Assembly (NCBI GenBank): GCA_963696665.1
Contig: CAVOLE010000008.1
Span: 930,001-994,000 of the forward strand
DNA length: 64,000 nucleotides
Reading direction: 5' to 3'
From: Roseiarcus sp963696665
GTDB taxonomy: Bacteria > Pseudomonadota > Alphaproteobacteria > Rhizobiales > Beijerinckiaceae
How positions within the stretch are numbered: position 1 is the first letter of the stretch; every line of letters starts with the position of its first letter. The notes beneath the pieces were generated by a model. It was not told the DNA's origin, did no database searches, and saw only the letters and a list, made by a program, of their open reading frames with translations. Of this stretch, positions 6,961 to 16,752 are shown in pieces. The translations under genes were made by a program, and so were the position numbers.

Positions 6961-8352
6961 ATGGAGGCCGCCCAGTCCGACGCCCTGGTGTTCTTCGGCG
7001 CATCCGGCGATCTTGCCTTCAAGCAGATCTTTCCCGCGCTTCTGGGCCTCGTCGGCGACGAAGGCGTCAGCGTGCCCATTGTCGGCGTAGCCAAGGCGGG
7101 CTGGAAGGTCGATGAGCTCAAGGGACGAGCCACAGACAGCATCAAACAGCACGGGGGCGCTGACCCGGCGAAGCTTGATAAGCTGTTGGGCCTCTTGCGA
7201 TATGTCGACGGGGACTACAACGACCCGCAGACTTTCGCGCAACTGAAGCAAGCGCTCGGCGGCGCCAAGCGGCCGCTGCACTATCTCGCGATTCCTCCGA
7301 GCCTCTTTGGCGTTGTTGTTTCCGCGCTCGCCAAAAGCGGCCTCAACGTCGACGCACGCCTTGTCGTCGAGAAGCCGTTCGGCCGCGATCGCGAATCGGC
7401 GCAGGCGCTTAACCGTACATTGCTCGAGCACTTTCCTGAAGAGTCGATCTATCGCATCGACCATTATCTGGGCAAAGAGCCGGTCCAGAACATCCTCTAC
7501 ACGCGGTTCGCCAATACGATGTTCGAGCCGCTCTGGAACCGCCACTATGTTCGCGCCATCCAGATCACCATGGCGGAAGCGTTCGACGTTCAGGATCGCG
7601 GGAGCTTCTACGACGCCGTCGGCGCCCTTCGCGACGTGTTCCAGAACCATATGCTCCAGGTCCTGTCCAATGTGATGATGGATGCGCCGACCGGCGAAGA
7701 GCATGAGGCACAACGGGACCAGAAAGCCGCACTGCTCAAGGCCGTTCGGCCGCTGGACGCCGCGAGCCTGGTGCGCGGGCAATATCGCGGCTATCGCTCG
7801 GTCAAGGGCGTGCGTCCGGATTCAACGACCGAAACCTATGTCGCGGTGAAACTTTTCGTGGACAGCTGGCGATGGGCGGGCGTTCCCATCTACATCCGCG
7901 CCGGCAAGTGCCTGCCTTTGACCGCCGCCGAAGTCACCATCGAGTTCAAGCCGCCGCCCCGCGCGACATTCGGCGAGACGACCGACCCATCAGCGGACTA
8001 TGTGCGCGCGCGGTTGAGCCCGGATGTTGGCGTCGCCCTGGGATTGCGGATGAAACATCCTGGGGAGCGTATGACGGGAGACAATGTCGAGCTGACGCTG
8101 ATGCAACGCGCCGGGTCGGACATGCCTCCGTATCAGCGCCTGCTCGGCGACGCGATGCGCGGCAACAACGAGCTGTTCGGACGCGCGGACACGATCGACG
8201 CCCAGTGGCGTATTGTCGAGCCGATCCTGAAGAAGCCCCCCGCAGTCCAGGAATACGATCAAGGGACATGGGGACCCGACGCCGCGAACGCGCTGATCGG
8301 CGCGGACGGCCCGTGGCGGAATCCCGCGGCCCCCAAATCCGGAAACCCATAA
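6961..8352 (+). CDS. zwf: Glucose-6-phosphate dehydrogenase
   Basis: This 463-residue enzyme oxidises glucose 6-phosphate to 6-phosphogluconolactone and makes NADPH for the oxidative pentose phosphate or Entner-Doudoroff routes. The nucleotide-binding motif GASGDLAF lies at residues 13-20, the second conserved element EKPFGRD near 138, and the active-site signature RIDHYLGKE at 165-173. C-terminal elements include YIRAGKCLPLT. AGGAGG lies 7 to 12 bases upstream of the ATG. The gene diverges from garR across 195 bases that must hold both promoters; I see no clear operator. No pgl or edd lies beside it, so it appears to be a single-gene unit. Confidence 0.95.
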   Translation: MEAAQSDALVFFGASGDLAFKQIFPALLGLVGDEGVSVPIVGVAKAGWKVDELKGRATDSIKQHGGADPAKLDKLLGLLRYVDGDYNDPQTFAQLKQALGGAKRPLHYLAIPPSLFGVVVSALAKSGLNVDARLVVEKPFGRDRESAQALNRTLLEHFPEESIYRIDHYLGKEPVQNILYTRFANTMFEPLWNRHYVRAIQITMAEAFDVQDRGSFYDAVGALRDVFQNHMLQVLSNVMMDAPTGEEHEAQRDQKAALLKAVRPLDAASLVRGQYRGYRSVKGVRPDSTTETYVAVKLFVDSWRWAGVPIYIRAGKCLPLTAAEVTIEFKPPPRATFGETTDPSADYVRARLSPDVGVALGLRMKHPGERMTGDNVELTLMQRAGSDMPPYQRLLGDAMRGNNELFGRADTIDAQWRIVEPILKKPPAVQEYDQGTWGPDAANALIGADGPWRNPAAPKSGNP

Positions 8353-8385
8353 TCTCGAGCTGAAAGCTCGGCGCCGGGCGCTTGG

Positions 8386-9552
8386 TCATCGCTCGACGCG
8401 CTGCAACGCCTCCGGCTTGAGGTCGGCGCGGGTGGGATATCCGTCGACCGCCATCAGGAGATCGGCTTCGGCGAGCAAAGACCGCAGCACGTGGACAATT
8501 CCATCGGTCCCGCCCAGCGCCAGCCCGTAGGCGTAGGGGCGGCCGACCCCGACGGCCGCCGCGCCCATCGCGAGAGCCTTGACGATGTGCGCTCCGGAAC
8601 GGATTCCGGAATCGAACATGACCGGAACGCTTGCCGAGGCCTTGACCAATGCAGGCAGCATGTCGAGCGCGGGAATGCCGCCGTTGGCCTGGCGGCCGCC
8701 GTGATTGGAGCAGTAGATGCCATCGACGCCGCCGTCGATCGCGCGACGCGCGTCGTCCGGATGGCAAATTCCCTTGACGATCAGAGGCAGCTTGGTCAGC
8801 GACCGCAGCCACGGCAGGTCGTCCCAGGTCAGCGGATTGCCGAAGATCGCCGCCCATGTCGCAACCGCGGCGTGCGGATCCTTCCCCGGCGGCCCGCCGA
8901 TCAATTTCGCGAAGCGCGGGTCGGAAAAATAATTGGCCAGGCAATGGCCTCGTAGCTGCGGGAAGTTAGAGGTGGCCAAATCGCGTGGCCGCCAGCCTGT
9001 CACCCAAGTGTCGAGCGTAACCACGATCGCCTTGAAACCGGCCCGCTCGGCGCGCGCCACGAGGCTTGCCGCCAGCTCGCGATCGGTTGGGGTGTAGAGC
9101 TGGAAGAAGCCGGGCGTCGCTTTGAACTCGGCGGCGACAGCCTCGAGCGGATCGACCGACAGGGTCGAGGCCACCATGGGCACGCCGGTCAGCGCGGCGG
9201 CGCGGGCCGTCGCCAGATCGCCATGACCGTCCTGGCCGCAGAGCCCGATCACGCCGATCGGGCTCATGAACAAAGGCGAGGGCAGCTTCATGCCGAAGAG
9301 CTCGATCGATAGGTCGCGCTGCTTGGCGCCGACGAACATCCGAGGCCAGAGGCCCCATTTGTCGAACGCGGCGACGTTGGCCTCCTGCGTGCGCTCGTCG
9401 CCGCAGCCGCCGGCGACATAGGAGACGAGACTTGCCGGCATCGCCGCGTGCGCCTTGGCCTCCAATTCGTCGAAGCGCATCGGAAACGACGGCAAGCGGC
9501 CGCTCAGTCCGGCAAGGTAGATCTCGTTCTGATAGGCGCCGAAGTCGGGCAT
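8386..9552 (-). CDS. FMN-dependent 2-hydroxyacid oxidase (lactate 2-monooxygenase-like)
   Basis: This 388-residue TIM-barrel flavoprotein belongs to the LldD/glycolate oxidase family. Segments such as YVAGGCGDERT and AAFDKWGLWPRM are closer to lactate 2-monooxygenase than to membrane LldD. Family signatures include PIGVIGLCGQDGH, IVKGICHPDDAR (active-site lysine), and SNHGGRQANG with the base histidine and substrate arginine. The product is pyruvate from lactate oxidase activity, or acetate and CO2 from monooxygenase activity. The start at 9552 follows the stop of the upstream phosphatase gene by 16 bases; an in-frame start at 9603 would overlap it. It fits the organic-acid theme of the region. 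Confidence 0.82.
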   Translation of the reverse strand: MPDFGAYQNEIYLAGLSGRLPSFPMRFDELEAKAHAAMPASLVSYVAGGCGDERTQEANVAAFDKWGLWPRMFVGAKQRDLSIELFGMKLPSPLFMSPIGVIGLCGQDGHGDLATARAAALTGVPMVASTLSVDPLEAVAAEFKATPGFFQLYTPTDRELAASLVARAERAGFKAIVVTLDTWVTGWRPRDLATSNFPQLRGHCLANYFSDPRFAKLIGGPPGKDPHAAVATWAAIFGNPLTWDDLPWLRSLTKLPLIVKGICHPDDARRAIDGGVDGIYCSNHGGRQANGGIPALDMLPALVKASASVPVMFDSGIRSGAHIVKALAMGAAAVGVGRPYAYGLALGGTDGIVHVLRSLLAEADLLMAVDGYPTRADLKPEALQRVER

Positions 9553-9568
9553 CAGCGCGAATCCTTGT

Positions 9569-10186
9569 TTAAGGCGAGGGGCGAGAGGTTTCGCCTCGCG
9601 CATCCGCTTGCGCCGGGTGCTTTCCGCTCAGCCCAAGTTCGACCTCGCGCGCGCGATTGCCCCGACGCATGATCTCGGCAAGCTCGGGGCGCTTTTCAAG
9701 TTGCCTTGCATAGATCCCGGCGATCGCTGCGACGAGCCGGCCGCGGCGGTCGAGAAGCTCGTCGGCGAACTCGATCATTCGCGAGTTGGGCCACGCCTGC
9801 GGCCTGGTCTGCAACAGCCGGTCGGCGAGTCCATCCTCCCTTTCGTCAGGGTGAGCCTGCGCCAGGATCATCAGCGTCGCCGCCGTCGAGCGCGAGATTC
9901 CCGCATGGCAATGAATGAGCAGGCCGCCTGCGTCAGCCGCGTCGCGGCCGAAAGTCAGAATCGCTTCGACGTCACCTTTCTGCGGCAAGAGAACGTCTGG
10001 ATCCGGCTCGATCGCGTCATGAAAGCGCAGCGTCGCGCGAAAGTGTGGATCGAACGCCTGGAACGCCGCCGGGTCAGGCCATTCAGGGTCAAGAATCGAT
10101 AAGATGTGGGTGACCCCCCGGCCCTGGTGGCCGACGAGTTCGTCAAGTCCGCAAATGGCGAAGTCTGGGAAGGATGAGGGCTTCAT
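9569..10186 (-). CDS. Dual-specificity/tyrosine protein phosphatase-like protein
   Basis: This 205-residue soluble protein has the CX5R phosphatase loop HCHAGISRST, with the nucleophile C93 and the phosphate-binding R99. An acidic stretch EPDPDVLLP lies before it and may supply the general acid. The rest resembles the family often annotated as predicted protein tyrosine phosphatase in alphaproteobacteria. The substrate is unknown. It lies upstream of the hydroxyacid oxidase gene on the same strand with 16 bases between them, so they are probably co-transcribed. The ATG at 10186 is preceded by AAGG. Confidence 0.78.
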   Translation of the reverse strand: MKPSSFPDFAICGLDELVGHQGRGVTHILSILDPEWPDPAAFQAFDPHFRATLRFHDAIEPDPDVLLPQKGDVEAILTFGRDAADAGGLLIHCHAGISRSTAATLMILAQAHPDEREDGLADRLLQTRPQAWPNSRMIEFADELLDRRGRLVAAIAGIYARQLEKRPELAEIMRRGNRAREVELGLSGKHPAQADARGETSRPSP

Positions 10187-10344
10187 GGGGACGCCTTAAC
10201 ATGAAACTGTGACCGGCGCCTTTCAGCCACGTGATCGGATGTGCGATGCGGCTTAACAGCCGTTGCGCGGTCCGCTTCGTGGAGCCATGATCGTCAAACA
10301 TTGACATTTAAGCCCATGGGCCGAGGCGACTCCAGGGAGGGACG

Positions 10345-10683
10345 ATGAAACGTGCAATTCCGCTTGTCGCCCTGGCGATCCTTCTCGCGGGACCCGCAAT
10401 GGCGAAGGACACCCGCTTCTGGAACCTGACGTCGTCGACGGTGAAGTCGCTCGAGCTCGCGCCCGCCGGCGCCTCGGCCTTCGGCCCCAACCAAACCACG
10501 AACGATCCCGACGGCGAGGTCGATCATGACGAGCGGCTGAAGGTTACGGGCGTGGGGACTGGCGTTTACGACGCGCGGCTCAAGCTTGCTGACGGGCGCC
10601 AATGCATGGCGAAGGGTGTGCGAATCGAGGCGGGCAAGGTGTTCGCCATCGAGGAAAAGGATCTCACCGGCTGCTCGCGGTAG
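10345..10683 (+). CDS. Small secreted hypothetical protein
   Basis: This is a 112-residue protein with a clear Sec signal peptide (MKRAIPLVALAILLAGPAMA, cleavage expected after AMA). The mature part is about 92 residues, mostly beta-type, with two cysteines (QCMAKG and TGCSR) that could form a disulfide in the periplasm. GGGAGG stands before the ATG. I do not recognise the family. Text such as RFWNLTSSTVKSLELAPAG suggests a small periplasmic domain. It is upstream of soxB but separated by 193 bases, so no operon link is evident. Confidence 0.7.
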   Translation: MKRAIPLVALAILLAGPAMAKDTRFWNLTSSTVKSLELAPAGASAFGPNQTTNDPDGEVDHDERLKVTGVGTGVYDARLKLADGRQCMAKGVRIEAGKVFAIEEKDLTGCSR

Positions 10684-10876
10684 AGGCTCTCGCGCTATTT
10701 TCTGAGAAAGTCGCCAAATATCCATATCTTCCGTTATACAGCAGAAGGCTCGATCAAATCGTCGCGAGCATAGCGCGCGGCCGCGCAACAAAGTTTCGCC
10801 GCCGCCGCGAAATTAGTCTCGCAATCGCTTATCGAAGCGGGCAATCGTCCGATCAGAACATCTCAAGGTCCGTCAG

Positions 10877-12129
10877 TTGCGATTCTCGTTCATCAATGTC
10901 GCGTTGCAGGCGCTTAAGCACAATTCCGGTTGGCCGGAGCAATGGCGCAACCCTGAGCCGAAGGGATCTTATGACGCCGTCATCGTCGGCGCAGGCGGGC
11001 ACGGGCTCGCGACGGCCTATTACCTCGCCAAGGAGCATGGCCTCAGCAATGTTGCGGTCTTGGAGAAGGGCTGGCTCGGGGGCGGCAACACCGGACGCAA
11101 CACCACGATCATCCGCTCGAACTACCTCTGGGAGGAATCGGCGGCGCTCTATGAGCGCGCGCTGAAGCTGTGGGAGGGCCTGTCCCAGGAGCTCAACTAC
11201 AACGTCATGTATTCGCCGCGCGGCGTGCTCATGCTGGCGCACAACACGCATGACGTCCAGGTAGGGAAACGTCACGTTCACGCCAATCGCCTGGCGGGCG
11301 TCGACAATGAATGGCTGACGCCGGAAGAGGCCAAAGCCTTCTGCCCAATCCTCAACATCGCCCGCGACGTGCGCTATCCGATCGTCGGCGCGGCGCTGCA
11401 GCGGCGCGGCGGCGTGGCGCGGCATGACGCGGTCGCCTGGGGCTATGCGCGCGCAGCCTCGACGCGCGGAGTCGACATCATCCAGAATTGCGAGGCGACG
11501 GCGATACGTCGCGACGCGTCCGGCGCCATCTCAGGGGTCGAGACGACGCGCGGCGCGATCGCCACCAAGACGATCGAAGTCGTGGCCGCCGGCCACACGT
11601 CAGTGGTGATGGCGATGGCCGGCGTGCGCATGCCGCTCGAGAGCTATCCTTTGCAGGCGCTGGTCAGCGAGCCGGTAAAGCCAATGATGCCCTGCGTCGT
11701 GATGTCGAACACGATCCACGCCTATATGTCGCAATCGGACAAGGGCGAGCTCGTCGATCGGCGCCGGGACCGACGCCTATATGTCCTATTCGCAGACCGG
11801 CGGCCTGCACATCGCCAATCATACGCTTGAGGCGATCTGCGAGCTCTTCCCCGCGCGTGCGGCGGATGCGCATGCTGCGCAACTGGGGCGGCATCGTCGA
11901 CGTGACGCCCGACCGCTCGCCGATCATCGGTAAGACGCCGGTTCCTGGGCTGTTCGTCAATTGCGGCTGGGGCACCGGCGGCTTCAAGGCGACGCCGGGC
12001 TCGGGTCATGTGTTCGCGCACACGATCGCGCGAGGCGAGCCGCATCCGCTCGCCGCGCCCTTCACCCTCGACCGGTTTCGCTCGGGCCGGCTCATCGACG
12101 AAGCCGCCGCCGCGGCTGTCGCGCATTGA
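10877..12129 (+). pseudogene. soxB: Sarcosine oxidase beta subunit SoxB, with two single-base frameshifts
   Basis: SoxB is the flavin subunit of heterotetrameric sarcosine oxidase, which turns sarcosine into glycine plus methylene-tetrahydrofolate or formaldehyde and H2O2. From a TTG at 10877 it reads the expected N-terminus, the dinucleotide motif VIVGAGGHGLATAYYLA and GGGNTGRNTT, the region of the covalent FMN histidine. Near 11755 one extra base shifts the frame (GELV then IGAGTDAYMSYSQTGG). Near 11852 a second extra base shifts it again into RMRMLRNWGG, VDVTPDRSPIIG and NCGWGTGGFK, ending at 12129. The total length is two bases over a multiple of three. Everything else is conserved, so these look like sequence errors. 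soxD follows after 7 bases. Confidence 0.85.
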
Positions 12130-12136
12130 GCGCCTC

Positions 12137-12442
12137 ATGCTGCTGATCGATTGCCCCTATTGCCGCATGGCGCGCCCGGAGATCGAGTTCGTTTACGGCG
12201 GCGAAGCGCATATCGCTCGGGCCCCCGATCCAAGCGCGCTCAGCGATGGGGAATGGGCGAACTTCCTTTATTTCCGCTCGAACCCCAAGGGCGTGCTGGC
12301 CGAGCGCTGGCGTCACGCGTTCGGATGCGGACGCTTCTTCAATTGCCTGCGCGACACACTGAGCGACAAGATCCTCGCGGTCTACAAGGCGGGCGAGCCG
12401 CGGCCCGATACGCCAAGCGAACGCGCTGAGCCAAGCGAATGA
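12137..12442 (+). CDS. soxD: Sarcosine oxidase delta subunit SoxD
   Basis: This is a 101-residue zinc-binding subunit of heterotetrameric sarcosine oxidase. The probable zinc ligands are C6 and C9 (DCPYC) and H60 and C64 (RHAFGCGRFFNC), the spacing known for SoxD. Family motifs GEWANFLYFRSNPKG and ERWRHAFGC are present. It begins 7 bases after soxB, and its stop overlaps the soxA ATG (ATGA), the normal soxBDAG order. SoxD is structural, helping to anchor SoxA and SoxB. Confidence 0.93.
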   Translation: MLLIDCPYCRMARPEIEFVYGGEAHIARAPDPSALSDGEWANFLYFRSNPKGVLAERWRHAFGCGRFFNCLRDTLSDKILAVYKAGEPRPDTPSERAEPSE

Positions 12443-15437
12443 GCCAGCGGTTTCGTCTCGCAGGCGTCGGTTCCATCGACCGTTCGCGCCCTCTCGTCTT
12501 CACCTTCGACGGCCTCGACTATCAGGGCTACGCCGGCGACACGCTCGCTTCCGCCCTTATTGCTAATGGCATCCATTTGGTTGGGCGCTCGTTCAAGTAT
12601 CACCGGCCGCGGGGAATCCTCAGCGCCGGCGCCGAGGAGCCGAACGCGCTGGTCAGCGTCGAGCGCGGGCCCGGCCGAGTGACCCCGAACCTGCGCGCAA
12701 CCCAGATCGAGCTTTACGATGGCCTCAAGGCTTCGAGCCAGAATCGCTGGCCGTCGCTCTCTTTCGACCTCGGGGCGGTCAACGACCTGTTCTCGCCTTT
12801 GTTCGGCGCCGGCTTCTACTACAAGGTTTTCATGGGCCCGAACCTGTTCGGCAAGAACTGGGCCTGGACTCGCGTCTATGAGCCCGTGATCCGCCGCGCC
12901 GCGGGCCTTGGCGCCCCCCGCGCGAGCCCGATCCTGACCGTTACCAGCGCACCTTCGACCATTGCGATGTGCTGATCGTTGGCGGAGGGCCAGCGGGGCT
13001 CGCGGCAGCGCTCGCCGCAAGCCAAAGCGGCGCGCGAGTTGTTCTGTGCGACGAAAATCCTGCACTCGGCGGCTCGCTCCTCGCCGAGGCGGAGGCCGAG
13101 ATCGAGGGAAAAAGTGCGCAGGCCTGGCTCGACGATACCCTCGCCGCGTTGCGCTCGGCGCCGAACGTGCGGCTGATGACGCGCACGCAAGCGTTCGGCT
13201 ATTACGCGCAGAAGTTCGTCGGGCTCAACGAGCGCATCGCGGAAGCCGACCTCATCGCCGATCCCGACTTGCCGCGCGAGCGGTTATGGCAGATGCGGGC
13301 CCGCGAGGTAGTGCTGGCGACCGGCGCGATCGAGCGTCCCCTCGTCTTCCCCGATAACGACCGCCCCGCCGTGATGCTCGCCGATTCCGCGCGGCGCTAC
13401 GGCCTCCAATATGGCGCCAAGGTCGGCGATCGCGTCGTCGTCGCGACGGCGCACGACAGCGCCTACCGAGCCGCGCTCGACCTCAAGAAGGAGGGCGTCA
13501 ACGTCGCGCTGATCGTCGATCTGCGCCCGGAGGCCAAAGGGCCGCTGGCGGATTCCGCGCGGGCCGCGAACATCGAGGTCCTTGCCAGAGCCGCGATCCT
13601 CGGAGTCGACGGCCGCCTGCGGGTCAAGGCGGTCAGTGTCAGGCATATGGGCAAGGATCGAAGTGTCTCCTGCGATGCGCTCCTGATGTCAGGCGGATGG
13701 ACGCCGTCCGTGCATCTTTTTTCGCAATCGCGGGGCAAGCTTGTCTTCGACGAGGCGCTGCAGCTCTTCAAGCCCGGAGCGTCGGTTCAACGCGAGCGCT
13801 CGGCCGGCGCGTGCAATGCGGCGTTCGATCTTGCGGCGGCGCTCGCCGAAGGCGACGCAGCCGGACGCGCGGCGGCGACGGCCTCCGGCTTCGCCGCGCC
13901 CGCGGCCCGAACCTACGCCGTCGGCGGCGTTTTGCCAGCATTCGGCGCCGCGTCCGCCGCTCCGCCTATCGCCGCGGACCGTCGCGCGAAAGCCTTTGTC
14001 GATTTCCAGAACGACGTTTGCGCCAAGGATGTGAGCCTGGCGGTCCAGGAGGGCATGCGCTCGATCGAGCACATCAAGCGCTACACCACCACCGGCATGG
14101 CGACCGACCAGGGCAAGCTTTCCAACATGAACGCGCTTGACCTCGCCGCCGCCGAGCTCAAGACGCCGATTCCCGCGGTCGGTCTCACCACCTTCCGGCC
14201 GCCCTATACGCCAGTGACCTTCGGCGCCTTCGCCGGACCCGCGCGCGGCGACATGTTCGATCCCATCCGCCGCACGCCCATTCATGACTGGGCGGCCGAA
14301 AACGGCGCCGCATTCGAGGATGTGGGCCAATGGAAACGCGCCTGGTATTTTCCGGGAAGCCGCGAATCCATGCGCGACGCCGTCGCGCGCGAGTGCCGCA
14401 CGACGCGCTCGAGCGTCGGCCTGTTCGACGCTTCCACGCTTGGCAAGATCGAGGTCGTCGGCCCCGATGCGGCGACGTTTCTCGAACGCATGTACGCCAA
14501 CGCGTTCCAGAAGCTCGAAATTGGGCGCTGCCGCTACGGCCTCATGCTGAGCGAAGCCGGCTTCCTCATGGACGACGGTGTGATCGCGCGCTTGAAACTT
14601 GACCGCTTCCACGTGACGACCACGACCGGCGGGAGCCCACGCGTGCTCGCGCATATGGAGGACTATCTCCAGACCGAATTCACCGATCTCAGGGTCTGGC
14701 TCACCTCGACCACCGAGCAATGGGCGACGATCGCCGTGCAGGGACCGCGCGCGCGGGAGACGATCGCCCCGATTTTCGAAGGCGTGGATCTCTCGAACAA
14801 CGCCTTGCCGCATATGAGCGTGCGTGAGGCGCGAATCTCAGGCGTTCCCGTGCGGCTCATGCGGGTGAGCTTCACCGGCGAGCTCGGCTACGAGATCAAC
14901 GTTCCCTCGCATTTCGGCCGCGCTGTCTGGGAGGCCGCGTGGCGCGAAGTGCAGAAGCAGGGCGGCTGCGTTTACGGAACCGAGGCGATGCATGTGATGC
15001 GGGCCGAAAAAGGCTATGTCATCGTGGGGCAAGAGACCGACGGCACGGTGACGCTCGCGGATCTCGGCCTCGACCGGGCGATCGGGAAGACCAAGAAGGA
15101 TTTCGTCGGCAAGCGTTCTCTCACGCGTCCCGATATGCTGGCGCCAAATCGCAAGCAGCTCGTCGGGCTTCTGACCGACAATCCCGCAATCGCGCTCGAA
15201 GAGGGCGCGCAGGTGACGGAAAGCGCGAGCCCGCCGATTGGCTCCTCCGCGCTCGGGCACGTCACGTCGTCCTACCGGAGCGAGGCTATGGGCCGGCCGA
15301 TCGCGCTTGCCCTTGTCGCCGCCGGACGATCGCGAATGAACTCGAAGCTCCACGTCCCGACGCCAAGCGGCGCTGTCGGCGTGACGGTCGTGAGCTCGGT
15401 CTTTTATGACAAAGAAGGAGCGCGCCTCAATGGCTGA
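12439..15437 (+). pseudogene. soxA: Sarcosine oxidase alpha subunit SoxA, with one frameshift in a C-run
   Basis: SoxA is about 1000 residues with three modules. The first is an N-terminal ferredoxin-like domain (FTFDGLDYQGYAGDTLASAL, then GRSFKYHRPRG). The second is a central NAD(P)/FAD Rossmann oxidoreductase domain starting LIVGGGPAGLAAALAA. The third is a C-terminal GcvT-like folate-binding domain (VGLFDASTLGKIEVVGPDA, GELGYEINVPS, GTEAMHVMRAEKGY). The frame breaks at the six-C run 12914-12919; one additional C would give GAPPREPDPDRYQRTFDHCD and restore the gene, so a homopolymer miscall is likely. Its start overlaps the soxD stop and its end overlaps soxG by eight bases. Confidence 0.88.
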
Positions 15438-15999
15438 CGCCGCGCTGAAACCCCGCTCGCCGTTGGAAGGTTCGTCCTTTCCTGCGAGCCCGCGATTCAC
15501 GTTGGCGGAGGCGCCGCCGGCCGCGCGCTTTATCTTACGCGGGGGCGAGGCGGTGCGCCTCGCCTGCGGGATGGTTTTTGGGGCTGAGCCGCCTTCTCAG
15601 CTCGGCCCGGCGGCCGAAGGGGACAAGCGCGCAGCGCTATGGCTCGGGCCGGACGAATGGCTGTTGATCGCGGACGGCGCCGATGTGGCGGCGATCGGCG
15701 ACGTGCTCGAGTCGGTGCTTGAGGGAACCGCGCACAGCCTTGTCGACGTGTCGCATCGGCAGGTGGGCCTCATCGCCAGCGGCCCGGCCGCAGGGCGCGT
15801 CTTGAACGCCGGCTGCCCGCTCGATCTCGGCCTCGAGGCCTTTCCGGTCGGCTTCACGACCCGCACGTTGTTCGACAAAGTGGAGATCGTGCTCTGGCGC
15901 CGCGCTGAGGCCACGTTTCATGTCGAAGTCTGGAATTCGTTCGCGCCCCATCTTGCGGCGTCGTTCGCCGAGGCCGCCCGCGGCGCGCCGGCCTGGTAG
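15430..15999 (+). CDS. soxG: Sarcosine oxidase gamma subunit SoxG
   Basis: This 189-residue protein is the last subunit of heterotetrameric sarcosine oxidase and has a GcvT/YgfZ-like fold. Typical features are LWLGPDEWLLI, VDVSHRQVGL, GCPLDLGLEAFPVG and WRRAEATFHVEVWNSFA. I chose the ATG at 15430, which overlaps the soxA stop (ATGGCTGA) and has AAGGAG about 12 bases upstream. An earlier in-frame ATG at 15406 would place eight extra residues inside soxA. It completes soxBDAG. No glycine cleavage or purU gene follows. Confidence 0.9.
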   Translation: MADAALKPRSPLEGSSFPASPRFTLAEAPPAARFILRGGEAVRLACGMVFGAEPPSQLGPAAEGDKRAALWLGPDEWLLIADGADVAAIGDVLESVLEGTAHSLVDVSHRQVGLIASGPAAGRVLNAGCPLDLGLEAFPVGFTTRTLFDKVEIVLWRRAEATFHVEVWNSFAPHLAASFAEAARGAPAW

Positions 16000-16040
16000 A
16001 TGGTGCGGAGCGTCCCTGTTCCACTGCATGGAAGCTCATC

Positions 16041-16745
16041 ATGCGCCCGCGGGCATCATTTGAGAAAACCGTCCCCGCCCCGGCGACCACTGCTTCGATG
16101 ACCAGGCGGCGCGCGCTCGCGCTGACGGGCGCGGGACTTGGCGTCGCGCTCATCGGCGGGTGCCAAAGGGGCGACGATCGGGGCGCCATCGACATATCTG
16201 GCGATTCGCCGGCGCTCGAGTTCGCCATGACGCGGGCGTCGGACGGACGGCGGGTGACTGAAGCCGATTATCGCGGCCGCATCGTCATGCTTTATTTCGG
16301 CTACACCTTCTGCCCGGACGTCTGTCCCACGACACTCGCGAACGTCGCCGACATTCTCAAGCGGCTGGGTCCGGACGCTGAGCGGGTGCGCCTGCTTTTC
16401 GTGACCGTCGACCCTGATCGCGATACGCTTCCCGTGCTGGCCGACTATGTGAAAAATTTCTCGCCCCATATCGACGGATTGCGGGGCGATTCCGATCAGA
16501 TCGCCTCGCTGGCGCGCCGCTATCGCATCGCTTATTCTGTCACGCCCGCGACCGGGACGCGCCCCTATGAGGTGACGCACGGCTCGGCGATCTATGTCTT
16601 CGACGCCACGGGCGCCGCGCGCCTGCTCATTCCCTCGCTTGGCTCCGCGGCGGGCGACGTCGCTGGCGTCACGGCCGATCTCCGGCGTCTGGTCGAGCAC
16701 GCTCATCCGCCCGGCCTGTTCGCGCGGCTCATGCAATTCATTTGA
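16041..16745 (+). CDS. SCO1/SenC family copper chaperone for cytochrome oxidase
   Basis: This is a thioredoxin-fold Sco protein that delivers copper, or reduces cysteines, at the CuA site of cytochrome oxidase. The copper motif FCPDVCP has cysteines at 91 and 95, and the third ligand is H180 in VTHGSAIYV. The N-terminus has a hydrophobic stretch ending ALIGGCQRG, a likely lipoprotein or membrane anchor; an RRR cluster before it could be Tat-like. The ATG at 16041 has GGAAG upstream. An internal ATG at 16098 would give a more normal signal length and is a real alternative. It faces pcuC and ctaG, also copper/oxidase assembly genes, and the three form a functional cluster. Confidence 0.9.
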   Translation: MRPRASFEKTVPAPATTASMTRRRALALTGAGLGVALIGGCQRGDDRGAIDISGDSPALEFAMTRASDGRRVTEADYRGRIVMLYFGYTFCPDVCPTTLANVADILKRLGPDAERVRLLFVTVDPDRDTLPVLADYVKNFSPHIDGLRGDSDQIASLARRYRIAYSVTPATGTRPYEVTHGSAIYVFDATGAARLLIPSLGSAAGDVAGVTADLRRLVEHAHPPGLFARLMQFI

Positions 16746-16752
16746 GCCCGGC

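Noticed and set aside
6805..7782. A 325-codon minus-strand frame opposite zwf
   Set aside because: It lies entirely antisense to a well-conserved zwf gene and has the composition of a GC-rich shadow frame.
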